From positions 1-41,069 of the forward strand of contig JAHBMJ010000128.1 in NCBI GenBank assembly GCA_018398765.1: DNA of 41,069 bases, written 5' to 3'. Under the pieces are notes generated by a model, which was not told the DNA's origin, ran no database searches, and worked only from the letters and a program-made list of their open reading frames with translations. The position numbers were made by a program, and so were the translations under genes. This document shows, piece after piece, positions 33,101 to 40,813 of the stretch (the stretch's first letter is position 1; every line of letters begins with the position of its first letter). This DNA comes from Chromera velia. Taxonomy: Eukaryota; Sar; Chromeraceae.

Positions 33101-36100
33101 TGAGGGCAGGAGAGAAGCGATTGGAGAGGTGAAAGGCGGTCTCGAGGGTGTCGTGAGAGTGGGGGGCTGCAGCAGGTTGGGAGGAAGGTGGGACGGAGCA
33201 GCTGACACAACCAAGTTCAGGAGCTTGATCGAAGTACAGAAGCTGATTTTATACCAGAAGCGCTCAACTTTCACGAAGGGCTTGCCTCAGACAAAGTGAT
33301 CATCGTCATTCTAACGTATCCTCAAAGGAATGCTTTTGACACCGGAGCAAAGGCAGAGAGAAGAAGCAAAAAAAGGCAGACCTGAGAGCGCCACGGTCAG
33401 GTTGAAGTTGCCTCTGTCTTCCCACTCATACGGACGGACGAGGACATACAGCTCGGACCCCCCTCTCTCCAAAGACGCGAACGGCAGCTCCCGATAGTTA
33501 GCCGACCCCTTACACTCACAGGCGGAGGAATCAGAGGGACACCCGGTCCCCGACAGAACCCCAATGACCGCCTTTGCCTGCAGGACTCTCACGAACACGC
33601 ACCATTCAGACAGACGCGCATCATGAACTTGCAGACAAAAGTGACTCCCTCTCTCTTCATGCTGAAGCACTCCGTCATCCATATAATCTTCTGACCGACT
33701 GCCCCATGGAAAAGGCAAACAAACAGAGACCCCAAGGCGCCGGTCAATAAAGCGAGGCAAAAAACAACACAGGAGTCACTGATGTTGTCTACATACATTC
33801 ATATTGACACATGCAAGTACAAGGAAAGCCGGACAAAACCTGAATTCACCGACCAATGTGTACAGGGAGACGGCCACAGGGCCACTTGAGGGGGGAACAG
33901 AGAGAGAGAACCAGACGCCAGGAAAGGAGTCAGAGCTGCCTCCACAGTCCGCAAAGTCAGGGTCTCCCGTCGCCCCCAACCACACTCCTTCCACAGAGGT
34001 TGTTTCAGCCCGTCCTTTGAGAGCAGGCGAGAAGCGGTCGGAGAGGTCAAAGGCGGTCCGGAGGGTGTCGTGGGGGTGAGCTGCATGGTGAAGGGGGAGA
34101 GGGAATGATGGGAAGCTCCGTCACTAGAAACATAGAAAGCGCGTTGCTCCTTTGGGCATACAAACACTGACTGAGAAGGACAGGGAACGGAAGGGGCGGG
34201 GGGGGACGGAACAGGCCGGTGTGCATACACGCATCCATCCCACATGGTTATGCTAGAACAGGAAGTGACACAACCAGATGTCAATTACTGGAAGTCTCTT
34301 CATGACATGACAGGGCTCTCTGTTCGGCCCTTCCGCTCTTCATTTCATTGTCGCTTCCTTGAGACAAGTCTCTCTTACTTTCTGCCCGCCCTCCGTGATT
34401 TTTGTTTGACGCGTTTTCTTCACACGAGAATATGTTTGTTGGCAGGTCCGTCTGAAATGTTCTCTGTCAATCAATTAGTCTATCTCTCTGTCGGTTCACA
34501 CCTTCATACATTCTGTGTGTAGGAGCATCTTACAGAAATAGCCAGTTTATCCGCTCCCTACATCGAGCTCTTTCCTCCGCCTTTCTCCGAACCAACTCCA
34601 TGCACACAGAGAGAAGGGGGGCAGAGAAAAGCCATCACACACACAAGTCCCTCCCCACCTGCACACGTCAAATAGCGACTTCCCGCAGCAACCACCAGCT
34701 GCCCCCCCAGGCACTGCATCTCCGTGAAGCATTCACCGCCGCCTCTCCACCGCCCCCCCTCCCCGAGTCTGTAACTACACACAAGCCCCTGAGGGCACTG
34801 CAGGTCCAGCCTCTGTGCCACAAAGCCGACAGACAGAGGACCGTCAGAGCTCCGCGACAACAGCGGGTGGAGGCCGGAGACGTTCAGAGAGGAGAACTCA
34901 ACGGGAACGTCGCACGTCTCTGCACGCACACAGAGAAAGGAGGGCACGGACAGGTTCTCAGGCACAGTTGCGTTGCACGTCTCTGCATGTGGATAGATAG
35001 ATGGGAACGGGGGATTTGATGGAGGCGTGGAGAATGAGACACAAGGAGACGCAGGGCAGATCAGAAAGGGAGAGCGAGCAGAGCAGACAGAAAAAGGGAG
35101 GGGGTGGGGCAAATCATTGTCAGAGGAGGAAAGGAGGAGTGTAGAGGAGAAAAGCAAAGAGAAAGAGGACAGAACGGTGACAGACCTGAGAGCATCACAG
35201 TCAGGTTGAAGCTGCGATCGTCATGGCTGCTTCTGTAAGGACGGACGACGGTAAAAATCTCCGACCCCCCCCCCCTTCACAAACGACACCCGCGACTGCG
35301 GACCAAAATAATTATCGTTCCACCCCTCACACACACAGGCAGAGAAGTCAGAAGGACACGCCGCCCCCGAGAGCACACCCACCACCGTGTCTGCCTGCAG
35401 GACGCAGAGGGGACACAGAGCGATCAACTGCATCCCCGAAAAATGGGAAAAGGAGGTCCCACTGTCCTTTGTGTCTGGGTCTTCACATTCACAACGTATC
35501 GCAAAGCATGCATGCCATCGGTGAAATACAAGCGCAAAAAAGCACGGAAGGCACCATACATCGTTGCCACGCCCTGACCCATGCCACTGATGCGTGCGCC
35601 AAAACAACCAACCCCCAAGACTGGCCGTTGTGCCAGTGAAGGTGTCCACAGAGACCCCCAGAGGTCGGCTCGACTGGGGGAGACGGAAGCGGAACCAGAC
35701 ACCAGGACGAGAAGAGTCACCGCCGCACTCCGAGAAGTCAGGATCCCGTCGCCCTCTCCCAGTTTCCCTCCACAGAGGTTGTCTCTATCCCTTCTGAGAG
35801 GGCAGGAGAGAAGCGGTCGGAGAGGTCGAAGGCGGCCTGGAGGGTGTCGTGAGGGTGAGGGGCTGCAGGGCATGGGAACGCGAAAGGGAGCGACGGAGGC
35901 ATTCCTGACTGGAGAGACACAGAGCGTTGTCCTTCTGACGCACAAAAGCCGGGAGGGACGAGGCAAGAAAGAGAGCAGGCAGACGAGGAAGAGGAAACAG
36001 CTCTCCTCTCCTACCCTCCCCTCTGTCTCCTTGGCACAACATTTCCGTGACACATTGATGATCCTTTACTTGTGTCCTCCATCTCTGTGGTTTCTCTTTC

Positions 36101-36313
36101 TGGATGTCGACAAGTCAACAGTCGGATATAAATAGAAAGGAAGAGAAGTTCTTCTCTTTCTTTTTCGTCATCCACCACCCACCTTGACCCGGAGCAAATC
36201 CGGAAGACAGAGAGAGCAGAACCACAAAACACCAGAGGAGACTCTGAACGGAGGCGCCAAAAGTGCGCGGACGGCGGAGACGAGAGACCCCAACCAATTC
36301 TGAAATTTTGCTC
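20237..36313 (-). CDS. Giant mosaic receptor-like membrane protein (~3,100 aa, ~20 exons)
   Basis: Reconstructed minus-strand exons: 36313-36183, 35862-35626, 35394-35186, 34982-34659, 34080-33854, 33577-33382, 33166-32925, 32553-32325, 31894-31531, 31278-30500, 30008-29874, 29272-28900, 28767-28016, 27401-27105, 26613-26304, 25861-25078, 24825-23599, 23510-23151, 22552-20498 and 20308-20237. Phases match at every join once two frameshifts in exons 2-3 are allowed for. Domain order: signal peptide (LLWCFVVLLSLSSGFAPGQ), PPC-like 1, linker, PPC-like 2 and 3, RCC1 propeller, EGF, RCC1 propeller, HYR x2, Cys-rich stalk, multi-pass membrane region, cytoplasmic tail. The layout indicates a plasma-membrane protein with a large adhesive or sensory ectodomain; ligand and signalling partner are unknown. 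The first exon with the ATG is not resolved: the 36313 exon enters in phase 2, and ATG...CTAGG|GTCCGG near 37020-36980 is one phase-compatible candidate. The exons around the N gap and the last exon are the least certain. Confidence 0.75.
20498..22552 (-). CDS. Receptor exon: last membrane pass and cytoplasmic tail
   Basis: A 685-codon exon starting VVTDRAILLEV after TTGCAG. The hydrophobic VALVLLLFLLILSFGAVCGG is the last clear pass, followed by a palmitoylation-prone Cys-rich patch (CCRCCDGDSG, CCNCRR, CCCRQL, CCRWCMCREEL). The remaining ~500 residues are hydrophilic, Pro/Glu/Ser-rich and probably disordered. A helical end has SLEEWLREGASEKERRCFWR. No kinase, phosphatase or cyclase motif is present. 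Donor is CTTCAG|GTAAGA. Confidence 0.7.
23151..23510 (-). CDS. Receptor exon: membrane region, second part
   Basis: Reads RKPSYYALVLHNVWANLGSF, then GYSDRFIFWELVVYARRLSI, hydrophobic stretches, LLWPYRSAALNWLETFSLIV and WFCGVVIL. The Y-x-x-x-x-FWE-x-x-x-x-x-R-R and PY-x5-N-x-LE-x-x-S patterns recur in C-terminal membrane regions of protist GCC2/GCC3-type proteins, as far as I recall that family. Donor is AGG|GTCGGTCGG, in phase 0. The acceptor beside the gap (GACAG|GGTCAT) was chosen for phase. Confidence 0.65.
23542..23569. other. Assembly gap in a poly-C tract
   Basis: Twenty-eight N directly after about 19 C (plus strand) and before CCCTCCGCCCC. It lies in an intron of the receptor gene between 23511 and 23598. 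The true intron length is unknown. Confidence 0.95.
23599..24825 (-). CDS. Receptor exon: membrane region, first part
   Basis: Opens with PLCSECKTGRHLLRRGTEIR and CREC, completing the GCC2/GCC3-type pattern. Hydrophobic segments follow: TIVAGVGLFLLAVALVVGYT, then IAAKILTVFLTALGFLANLA, LLVPLGVVGLIGSVGLVVVL, PVILSTVFLWAPSIVSAPLA and GVLLAGVIGVPVWVCLAIAS. That is about five membrane passes joined by charged or Gly-rich loops. The donor TTCC|GTGAGG is inferred; the following intron contains a poly-G/C run and the assembly gap. Confidence 0.7.
24930..24962. repeat. (GA)n microsatellite
   Basis: Dinucleotide run within the receptor intron 24826-25077. Comparable simple tracts occupy other introns: (GAAG)n at 25867-25903, (CA)n at 27491-27518 and 30074-30117, (GA)n at 29727-29763, (GGCA)n at 22833-22879, (GACA)n at 28863-28892 and 31465-31494. 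Confidence 0.85.
25078..25861 (-). CDS. Receptor exon: ephrin-receptor/GCC2-GCC3-like Cys-rich stalk
   Basis: Cys-rich repeats: GFVCRPCDSNSQSKRGSTSS, FDCLCNEGFYRD, CRQCILNSHSQRGA, CGCVERFYFSP, then TCEPCPPNSICSG and, later, CPFDGTC. The C-x-C-x-x-G-F/Y and C-x-x-C-P-x-N-S-x-C spacing matches the GCC2/GCC3 and tyrosine-kinase-ephrin-type modules common in protist membrane proteins. It ends EEGHEG|GTAAGT, phase 0, and continues PLCSECKTG in the next exon. Confidence 0.75.
26304..26613 (-). CDS. Receptor exon: HYR domain 2 plus first Cys-rich residues
   Basis: Reads DREPPQMTCASPVPLKI, LADPTVSDNVDLPDDVRLSF and GTDKAGNTGNCTIVVTADRC. This is a textbook HYR layout: PPxxxC, PTVSDN, then GTDKAGN-x-x-x-C. 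The exon continues into SPCLC, the first cysteines of the stalk, and ends in phase 2. Confidence 0.8.
27105..27401 (-). CDS. Receptor exon: HYR (hyalin repeat) domain 1
   Basis: A phase 1-1 exon starting TTQCPSPAIHF and ending FDVGKPEKIRVRLIDSLSRE with ENEGTCEFTVGI. The N-terminal Cys-Pro and C-terminal G-x-C-x-F-T-V pair, with the intervening V-G-x strand, fit HYR domains, Ig-like folds of cell-adhesion proteins. Sequence between is more divergent than in HYR 2. Donor is ATCG|GTCGGT. Confidence 0.6.
27653..27684. repeat. GA/poly-G tract with one undetermined base
   Basis: GAGAGAGAGGGG, an N at 27667, then 17 G. It lies in the intron between propeller B and HYR 1. Length is likely unreliable. 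Confidence 0.85.
28016..29272 (-). CDS. Receptor exons: RCC1 propeller B (tandem duplicate of A)
   Basis: Exons 29272-28900 and 28767-28016 with the same internal phase-2 intron and same borders as propeller A. Blades 1, 3 and 7 are almost identical to A. Blades 4-6 diverge (GWNFLGQLGDG, GSNIGGTLGS, GRSNNDGIYGQ), and the fifth-sixth junction is shorter. Exon 1 is nine bases longer (HAFSFS in place of DFS near 29090). The aligned donors GGAT|GTGTAC (B) and GCAC|GTGCCC (A) close both cassettes in phase 1. Confidence 0.84.
29874..30008 (-). CDS. Receptor exon: EGF domain, calcium-binding type
   Basis: A 135-bp phase 1-1 exon reading DLDECAVMAEGHCDARAICR then DTVGSFVCECPQGTSSSGDG and TLC: six cysteines with the D-x-D-E-C start and the C-x-D-T-x-G-S-F/Y-x-C-x-C core of EGF_CA. 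It sits between the two RCC1 propellers. The acceptor directly follows a (CTGT)n tract ending CTCCCAG; the donor is TGTG|GTTGGT. Confidence 0.85.
30500..31894 (-). CDS. Receptor exons: RCC1 propeller A (seven blades)
   Basis: Exons 31894-31531 and 31278-30500 join in phase 2 inside GGSH-SAAWTEEG. Seven RCC1 blades are readable, each ending in a G-Q-L-G-like turn: GSNRDGQLGLED, GQLGRGSG, GRGEDGQLGLGD, GKNDAGQVGNG, GDNEYGQLGLG, GKNENGELGLG and GRNEEGQLGLG. Alternating VxxVAxGxxHS strands (VVGVACGGSH, VVAVAAGADHS, VVEIAAGGSHS) confirm the family. RCC1 folds act in GEF, chromatin or protein-binding roles; its place in a signal-peptide-bearing ectodomain points to a binding surface instead. Bounded by phase-1 introns. 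Confidence 0.85.
32325..33166 (-). CDS. Receptor exons: PPC-like module 3
   Basis: Exons 33166-32925 and 32553-32325. First half: SHDTLETAFHLSNRFSP, ECGGSASRPGVWYRLRLPES, VSVDTCTGTS. Second half: NTIIGVLSGAGCPSDSSVCQ, SRVSFVERGSSEVFVVVG, SFNLTVTVERP. This is the best-preserved of the three modules and serves as the reference for reading the breaks in module 1. Donors are TCG|GTCAGC and GAAG|GTCTCT. Confidence 0.62.
33382..34080 (-). CDS. Receptor exons: PPC-like module 2
   Basis: Exons 34080-33854 and 33577-33382. The first half carries HPHDTLRTAFDLSDRFSP and SFPGVWFSLSVP; the second IGVLSGTGCPSDSSACECKG and RGNFNLTVALSG. The C-x-G...PGVW(F/Y) ... SDSSxC ... FNLTV pattern resembles the pre-peptidase C-terminal (PPC) beta-sandwich repeats of secreted proteins. 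An intron splits the module between halves (phase 0) and phase-1 introns bound it. The 5' donor of the internal intron was chosen as ATTG|GTCGGT because it alone gives phase 0. Confidence 0.6.
34659..34982 (-). CDS. Receptor exon: Cys-containing linker between PPC-like modules
   Basis: A phase 1-1 exon of 108 codons starting ETCNATVPENLSVP, with eight or more cysteines and Asn-x-Ser/Thr sites. It is unlike the neighbouring modules and I do not recognise the fold. Acceptor is CACATGCAG; donor is TGTGCAG|GTGGGG. Confidence 0.55.
35186..35394 (-). pseudogene. Receptor exon: PPC-like module 1, second half, with +1 in a G11 run
   Basis: Starts ADTVVGVLSGAACPSDFSAC, equivalent to the second halves of modules 2 and 3. 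An 11-base homopolymer (35265-35275) shifts the frame by one. With ten bases the downstream frame would read on into SFNLTVMLSG, as in the paralogues. Donor is CTCAG|GTCTGTC, phase 1. Confidence 0.65.
35626..35862 (-). pseudogene. Receptor exon: PPC-like module 1, first half, with 2-base deletion
   Basis: Begins PHPHDTLQAAFDLSDRFSP, matching modules 2 and 3. At 35741-35747 the sequence reads GACGGGATCCTGAC where the paralogous exon has GACGGGAGACCCTGAC, so two bases are missing and a TGA follows. After the break the frame resumes with DFSECGGDSSRPGVWFRF. Restoring two bases makes the exon length fit the phases at both ends. The donor aligned with module 3 is ACG|GCCAGT, a GC rather than GT. 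Confidence 0.65.
36183..36313 (-). CDS. Receptor exon: signal peptide
   Basis: Exon between TTTTGCAG and CAAG|GTGGGT. A basic stretch (RLRRPRTF) precedes the hydrophobic core LLWCFVVLLSLSSGFA; cleavage is likely near APGQ. It ends in phase 1, matching the next exon, whose first residues (APHPHDTL) start module 1. Confidence 0.65.
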
Positions 36314-37439
36314 CTGCAAAAGAGGAGAAAGAACGAGAGAAAGCAGCGGGAGATGGACAGACTGACAGATTGAAAGATGGGACAGACAGACACACAGAAG
36401 GGGGTAAGAAGGACTGATTCCACAAAACAAAGAAAAACGAATGATCGTGCCTGTTTTCATCTTGAAAAGACCGAAACGGAAAAGAGCGGAAGCGAGAGAT
36501 AACGCAGCGTCGCCACGACAGTAGAGCCGAGAGGAATTCTCTGCGTGCTCAAATGGACACACAAACGTGGAATACGAGATGGCGAGAGAAGGAGGGAGTG
36601 CCAGTACGAAAGAGAGGAAGGGACGAAGGCAGTCAGACTCGCATGCAGAGAAGAAGGACGAAAAAAGGAGGCGGACAAAAAAGGGAAGACGGAGGGAAGG
36701 CGAGACAAAAAGGAATGCCAAGGACAAACATATGCAAACATATACACACAAACACACACACACACACAGACGGATGAGACTGACTCAGGAGGAAGGGGAA
36801 GAAAGGAAGAGCTGCTCTGCTCCCCCCACGGCCAGACCTTCGAATCTCCCCCCGCCCCCCTTACTGGACCTTCCACCATTTCCCCTTCTTCGCGATCTCT
36901 CTCCAGTTGCAGAACGGGCGGGAGCGGAGGCTCGCAAAGGGAAAGGCCGTCTCTTCTTCTCCTTTCTTTCGCAGAGGCGCAGAGGTGCCGGACCCTAGTG
37001 CACATTCCGCGCACGGCACACACATGTTCGGGCTCTTGGGAAGAAAAGGAACAACAGTGAGGTAAGATCAGACATGGAGACACAGAGGCGGAAGGAGACG
37101 GCCCTGAGCTGCACGCCTGAATGAATATAATCGTCAGCCGACGGTGGCCTTTGAGTCCCAGAAATGTTGCGCAACTCACATCCACTCACGTACGTCTTTT
37201 GGCGCCTGTCTCACAAGCTTTTGCTAGAGTACGTCTCTCTGGGAGGTGGGATACCAACGAAGAGGAGACGGATCATATGCAGCCACAGGGCGCGCGCGCG
37301 CCGAAGATTTCCGAGGGCGCCATGCAACGTACCGAATTATGGATCAATAATAGATAATAAATAATGAGAAAAGATAATTAACTTTCATTATCGATCGGTA
37401 GAGTGAGCATACAGGGGTAGAACAGTTTCTCGACTTAAG
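36314..37439. other. Upstream region of the receptor gene
   Basis: Should contain the 5' UTR, start exon and promoter of the minus-strand receptor gene. It includes a (CA)n run (36750-36768) and a GC-rich CGCGCGCGCG at about 37291-37300. Composition falls sharply to AT-rich by about 37340. No promoter motif is identifiable. Confidence 0.35.
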
Positions 37440-37666
37440 ATGGATGAATAACCCTATCTACCCTGCTAACTTAACTCTGTGTGTGTTCAGATTAACTCTG
37501 TGTATGTTCAGATTAACTCTGTGTGTGTGGGCAGGGATATTTGTGTGTATAAGGGGTAATAGTGTTCTACCACATATACTGTCGAGACAACATAAAGTGT
37601 CTCTTCCACTCTTCTATCATTCCTATCAGTTCTTCTAATCTCCCAGCAATATTATCTGTGTATGGA

Positions 37667-37744
37667 GGGTAAATATCGGTGGTGACAGCCTATTCCTCTA
37701 CCCTTCCTGTTTAACTCCTCACCGCCTCCTACCACACACACAGA
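37667..37744 (+). repeat. Tail module M2, copy 1 (direct repeat with 38961-39038)
   Basis: 78 bp identical by eye, from GGGTAAATATCGGTGG to CACACACACAGA, again ending in the motif. Sequence after the motif differs (TAACACAG versus GTTAAGTT). Confidence 0.9.
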
Positions 37745-37930
37745 TAACACAGATAGAAGGGAAGAGACGATTGGGTATAGGAGGTAGGCATGGAAGATTT
37801 GTGGAAGAGTTTGATGTTTGTGGATGAATAAGGTCTTCCCACTAAACCCACAACACTCTCTGTGCACACTCTGTATTATCTGTATGTATGGGCTCATGGG
37901 TTAATATGGAGTGCCAACACCTCCTACCAC

Positions 37931-38056
37931 ACACACAGAGTTAATAGGAATGTTGGTAGGAGAAGATGAATAGTGAATTACAACATAACTCTACCACATA
38001 TTGTCCTCACACCATCCAGCGTAGATCTGTGCTCACCCTGCTAACTTAACTCTGTG
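37931..38056 (+). repeat. Tail module M1, copy 1 (direct repeat with 38806-38931)
   Basis: 126 bp, one mismatch seen (ACATAACTCT versus ACACAACTCT). Starts at ACACACAGAGTTAAT and ends at TTAACTCTGTG, so both edges lie in the joining motif. Confidence 0.9.
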
Positions 38057-38066
38057 TGTGTGGGAG

Positions 38067-38126
38067 GGATAATTATTAGCTAATTCACCAAACCTACCAG
38101 CATAGCTACAGTGACTGTGTATGTGG
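38067..38126 (+). repeat. Tail module M4, inverted partner of 38738-38797
   Basis: 60 bp; its reverse complement matches 38738-38797 with one mismatch in the motif (CATACACAG versus CACACACAG). Ends in the joining motif on one side. Confidence 0.88.
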
Positions 38127-38417
38127 GAGAGACTGAACGATAGATCCCATAATCCTCGAATCTATAATTATAATTCAAATAATTATCACCTAATCCTACG
38201 ATCAGTACCTTTCCTCTGTACGCCCCTAACCTTTCTACTCAGTATCTTATCTTAACTCTGTGTGTGTGGGAGACAGCGTAAGACCAAGAGTGTTTGGTCC
38301 ATCCCACCCTCTCTGTATAATCTCTGTTCAATATCTTTTATCTGTTGTTGTAATATCATAACCACAAATACCAAATTTGGCGGCCGTGATTATTCGGTTA
38401 AACTCCCAAACTGCTTG

Positions 38418-38447
38418 TATAAGCGGGCAATTGGTGTTGCCCGAGTC
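38418..38447 (+). other. Hairpin CGGGCAA-TTGGTG-TTGCCCG in the tail
   Basis: A perfect 7-bp stem with a six-base loop at about 38425-38444, in a stretch that is single-copy within the tail. It could be a structured RNA segment; no tRNA cloverleaf can be drawn around it. Confidence 0.4.
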
Positions 38448-38737
38448 GATATTGAGGTTTAATAATTATACACCACTTCACCCACAATAATCTATCATCT
38501 ATTCCTATTATAATCTACAGATGGAACCCATGGTTCCCTTCTAACCCTCCTACCACACACACAGAGTTAACTTATACTGGGAGGGACGGTAGGGCGGCAG
38601 CGGTAGTCAAACCTAATCCAAATAGTATACTCACTATTATTCTTGTTTATCTGGATCATATAATAAGGAAATGGTGGAGGTCGTTATTCTGTTTGAACAG
38701 GTCAATAATTATTTGATGTTTACCTCACCGCCTCCTA

Positions 38738-38797
38738 CCACACACACAGTCACTGTAGCTATGCTGGTAGGTTTGGTGAATTAGCTAATAATTATCC
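38738..38797 (-). repeat. Tail module M4, inverted copy
   Basis: Reverse-complement partner of 38067-38126. Confidence 0.88.
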
Positions 38798-38805
38798 AAG
38801 ACCAT

Positions 38806-38931
38806 ACACACAGAGTTAATAGGAATGTTGGTAGGAGAAGATGAATAGTGAATTACAACACAACTCTACCACATATTGTCCTCACACCATCCAGCGTAGA
38901 TCTGTGCTCACCCTGCTAACTTAACTCTGTG
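38806..38931 (+). repeat. Tail module M1, copy 2
   Basis: Direct partner of 37931-38056. Identity stops exactly where the motif's GTGTGTG is replaced by AGGCCTGC. Confidence 0.9.
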
Positions 38932-38960
38932 AGGCCTGCTAACTTAACTCTGTGTGTGGG

Positions 38961-39038
38961 GGGTAAATATCGGTGGTGACAGCCTATTCCTCTACCCTTC
39001 CTGTTTAACTCCTCACCGCCTCCTACCACACACACAGA
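38961..39038 (+). repeat. Tail module M2, copy 2
   Basis: Partner of 37667-37744. Confidence 0.9.
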
Positions 39039-39049
39039 GTTAAGTTAGC

Positions 39050-39172
39050 AGGGTAGATAGGAATGGTACTGGGAGAAGGTGAAGGGGCAGGCGGCCTCCA
39101 TCTGCCGCCGTCCCTACCACACCTACTAATAATACTTCTTCACCAAGTTACCTTTCTACTCTGTGTGTGTGG
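39050..39172 (+). repeat. Tail module M3, inverted partner of 40691-40813
   Basis: 123 bp with about four mismatches to the reverse complement of 40691-40813. It includes GGGGCAGGCGGCC, unusually GC-rich for this tail, and ends in TCTGTGTGTGTGG. Confidence 0.9.
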
Positions 39173-40690
39173 TAGGAGGTAGCATACGGTCTGAGCTGCC
39201 GCAGTTATTCATTCAGATAATCGAGAGAGATGGTTTTATGTAGTCTCTATGAACACTCTATAAACACACACAGAGTTAAGTTAGCAGGGTGAGCACAGAC
39301 CGATAGCATTCATCAATAACTGTGGACACAACACTCTCTGTGCACACTCTGTGTTATCTGTGTGTGTGGTAGGAGGCGGTGAGGTAAACAAATCTATAAC
39401 TGATAATGATCTGTACTACTGAGTATCTTACCTTCCCACATAAATATTATCTTCTCCCACATACACAGAGTTAATAGGGGAGACGGTGAGAGAGTAGATA
39501 GTGGAGAGGTATTATTAACCAATCTCAACCAACATAACCACAAACAGGTGTTGGCACTCCATATTTCCCGAATAAGAAGGATTGATAGAAAAGATAATAA
39601 ATGATTATTAATAAACCAATAAGAACCACGGTTAACCTCCTACCACACACACAGAGTTAATAGGAATGTTGGATAGATAGTGGTTATGTGGTATGGTTAG
39701 AGGAGTTGGTATGGATGGTAGAGTCTGTATGGAGTTAGTGTGAGTAGGAGGGATGGTAAAGTATAAGAATGAACCTATGAACTCATCTACCCATTCATAA
39801 TCGATAATGATAATTATCCGGGGTCTCTAATCCCATTATCCCTGACCATTTCTGTTATATAGAGACTCAACATAATATTAACTCCTCACCGCCTCCTACT
39901 ACACACACAGATACAAGATATTGTATTCAGTATGGATTATTAATCATCCTTCCGTACCTCCCATATACACCATCTATACTTATCGATAGAGTTCTTGTAT
40001 CTGTGTGTGTGTAAGACAGAGGTGGGATAACTAATTCAGGTATTCATCATTATTATCGATAATTATAGATTGGGTGGTAGAGATGGAAGATTTCCTGGAT
40101 AGTATGTGGGAGTGTTGGTAGATCAGTAGTACAGATAATTAACAGAAAGGTAGAGATCTGTGGGAGAAATCGAGCCTTCCTGTATAATATTGACGTCACA
40201 CTTATATTTGTATTTTATCTATGCCGTTTGCCCTGAATCTTTATCTTCCTTCCCAACTTGCATAGTATCTCTCCTACACACTATTATATTGAGTATCGTT
40301 GCCTTCCTGTGTAACTCTTCCATTTTACTTACCAACGCCTGCTGCTGTTGCTATCCTACCATCCCAACACATATATCTGTGAGGTAGAGTGAGCAAGAGA
40401 CTCTTCGATATCGATCTGTACTTACAAAACAAAAAGTATCTTTCTTCCACACCTAACGCCTTCCTACCAACACTCTCACTCATCTATTCCATATTTATCG
40501 AACCCTTCATGTGTGTTAGGTAGGTGGTTAACCTGGTAGAATAGTAGAGAGGAACACAGCTATGTGTGGGAGTTTGTGATAGAGTTGTGTTAACAGATAT
40601 CTGTGGGAGGCAACGATACTTCATTAATATTATTGATATTTGTATTCTACACCGTTTACCTTATAACCATGAGGGGTGAACCAGTAAATC

Positions 40691-40813
40691 CCACACACAC
40701 AGAGTAGAAAGGTAACTTGGTGAAGAAGTATTATTAGTAGGTGTGGTAGGGATAGCGGCAGATGAAGGCCGCCTGCCCCTTCACCTTCTCCCAGTACCAT
40801 TTCTATCTACCCT
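40691..40813 (-). repeat. Tail module M3, inverted copy
   Basis: Reverse-complement partner of 39050-39172. Confidence 0.9.
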
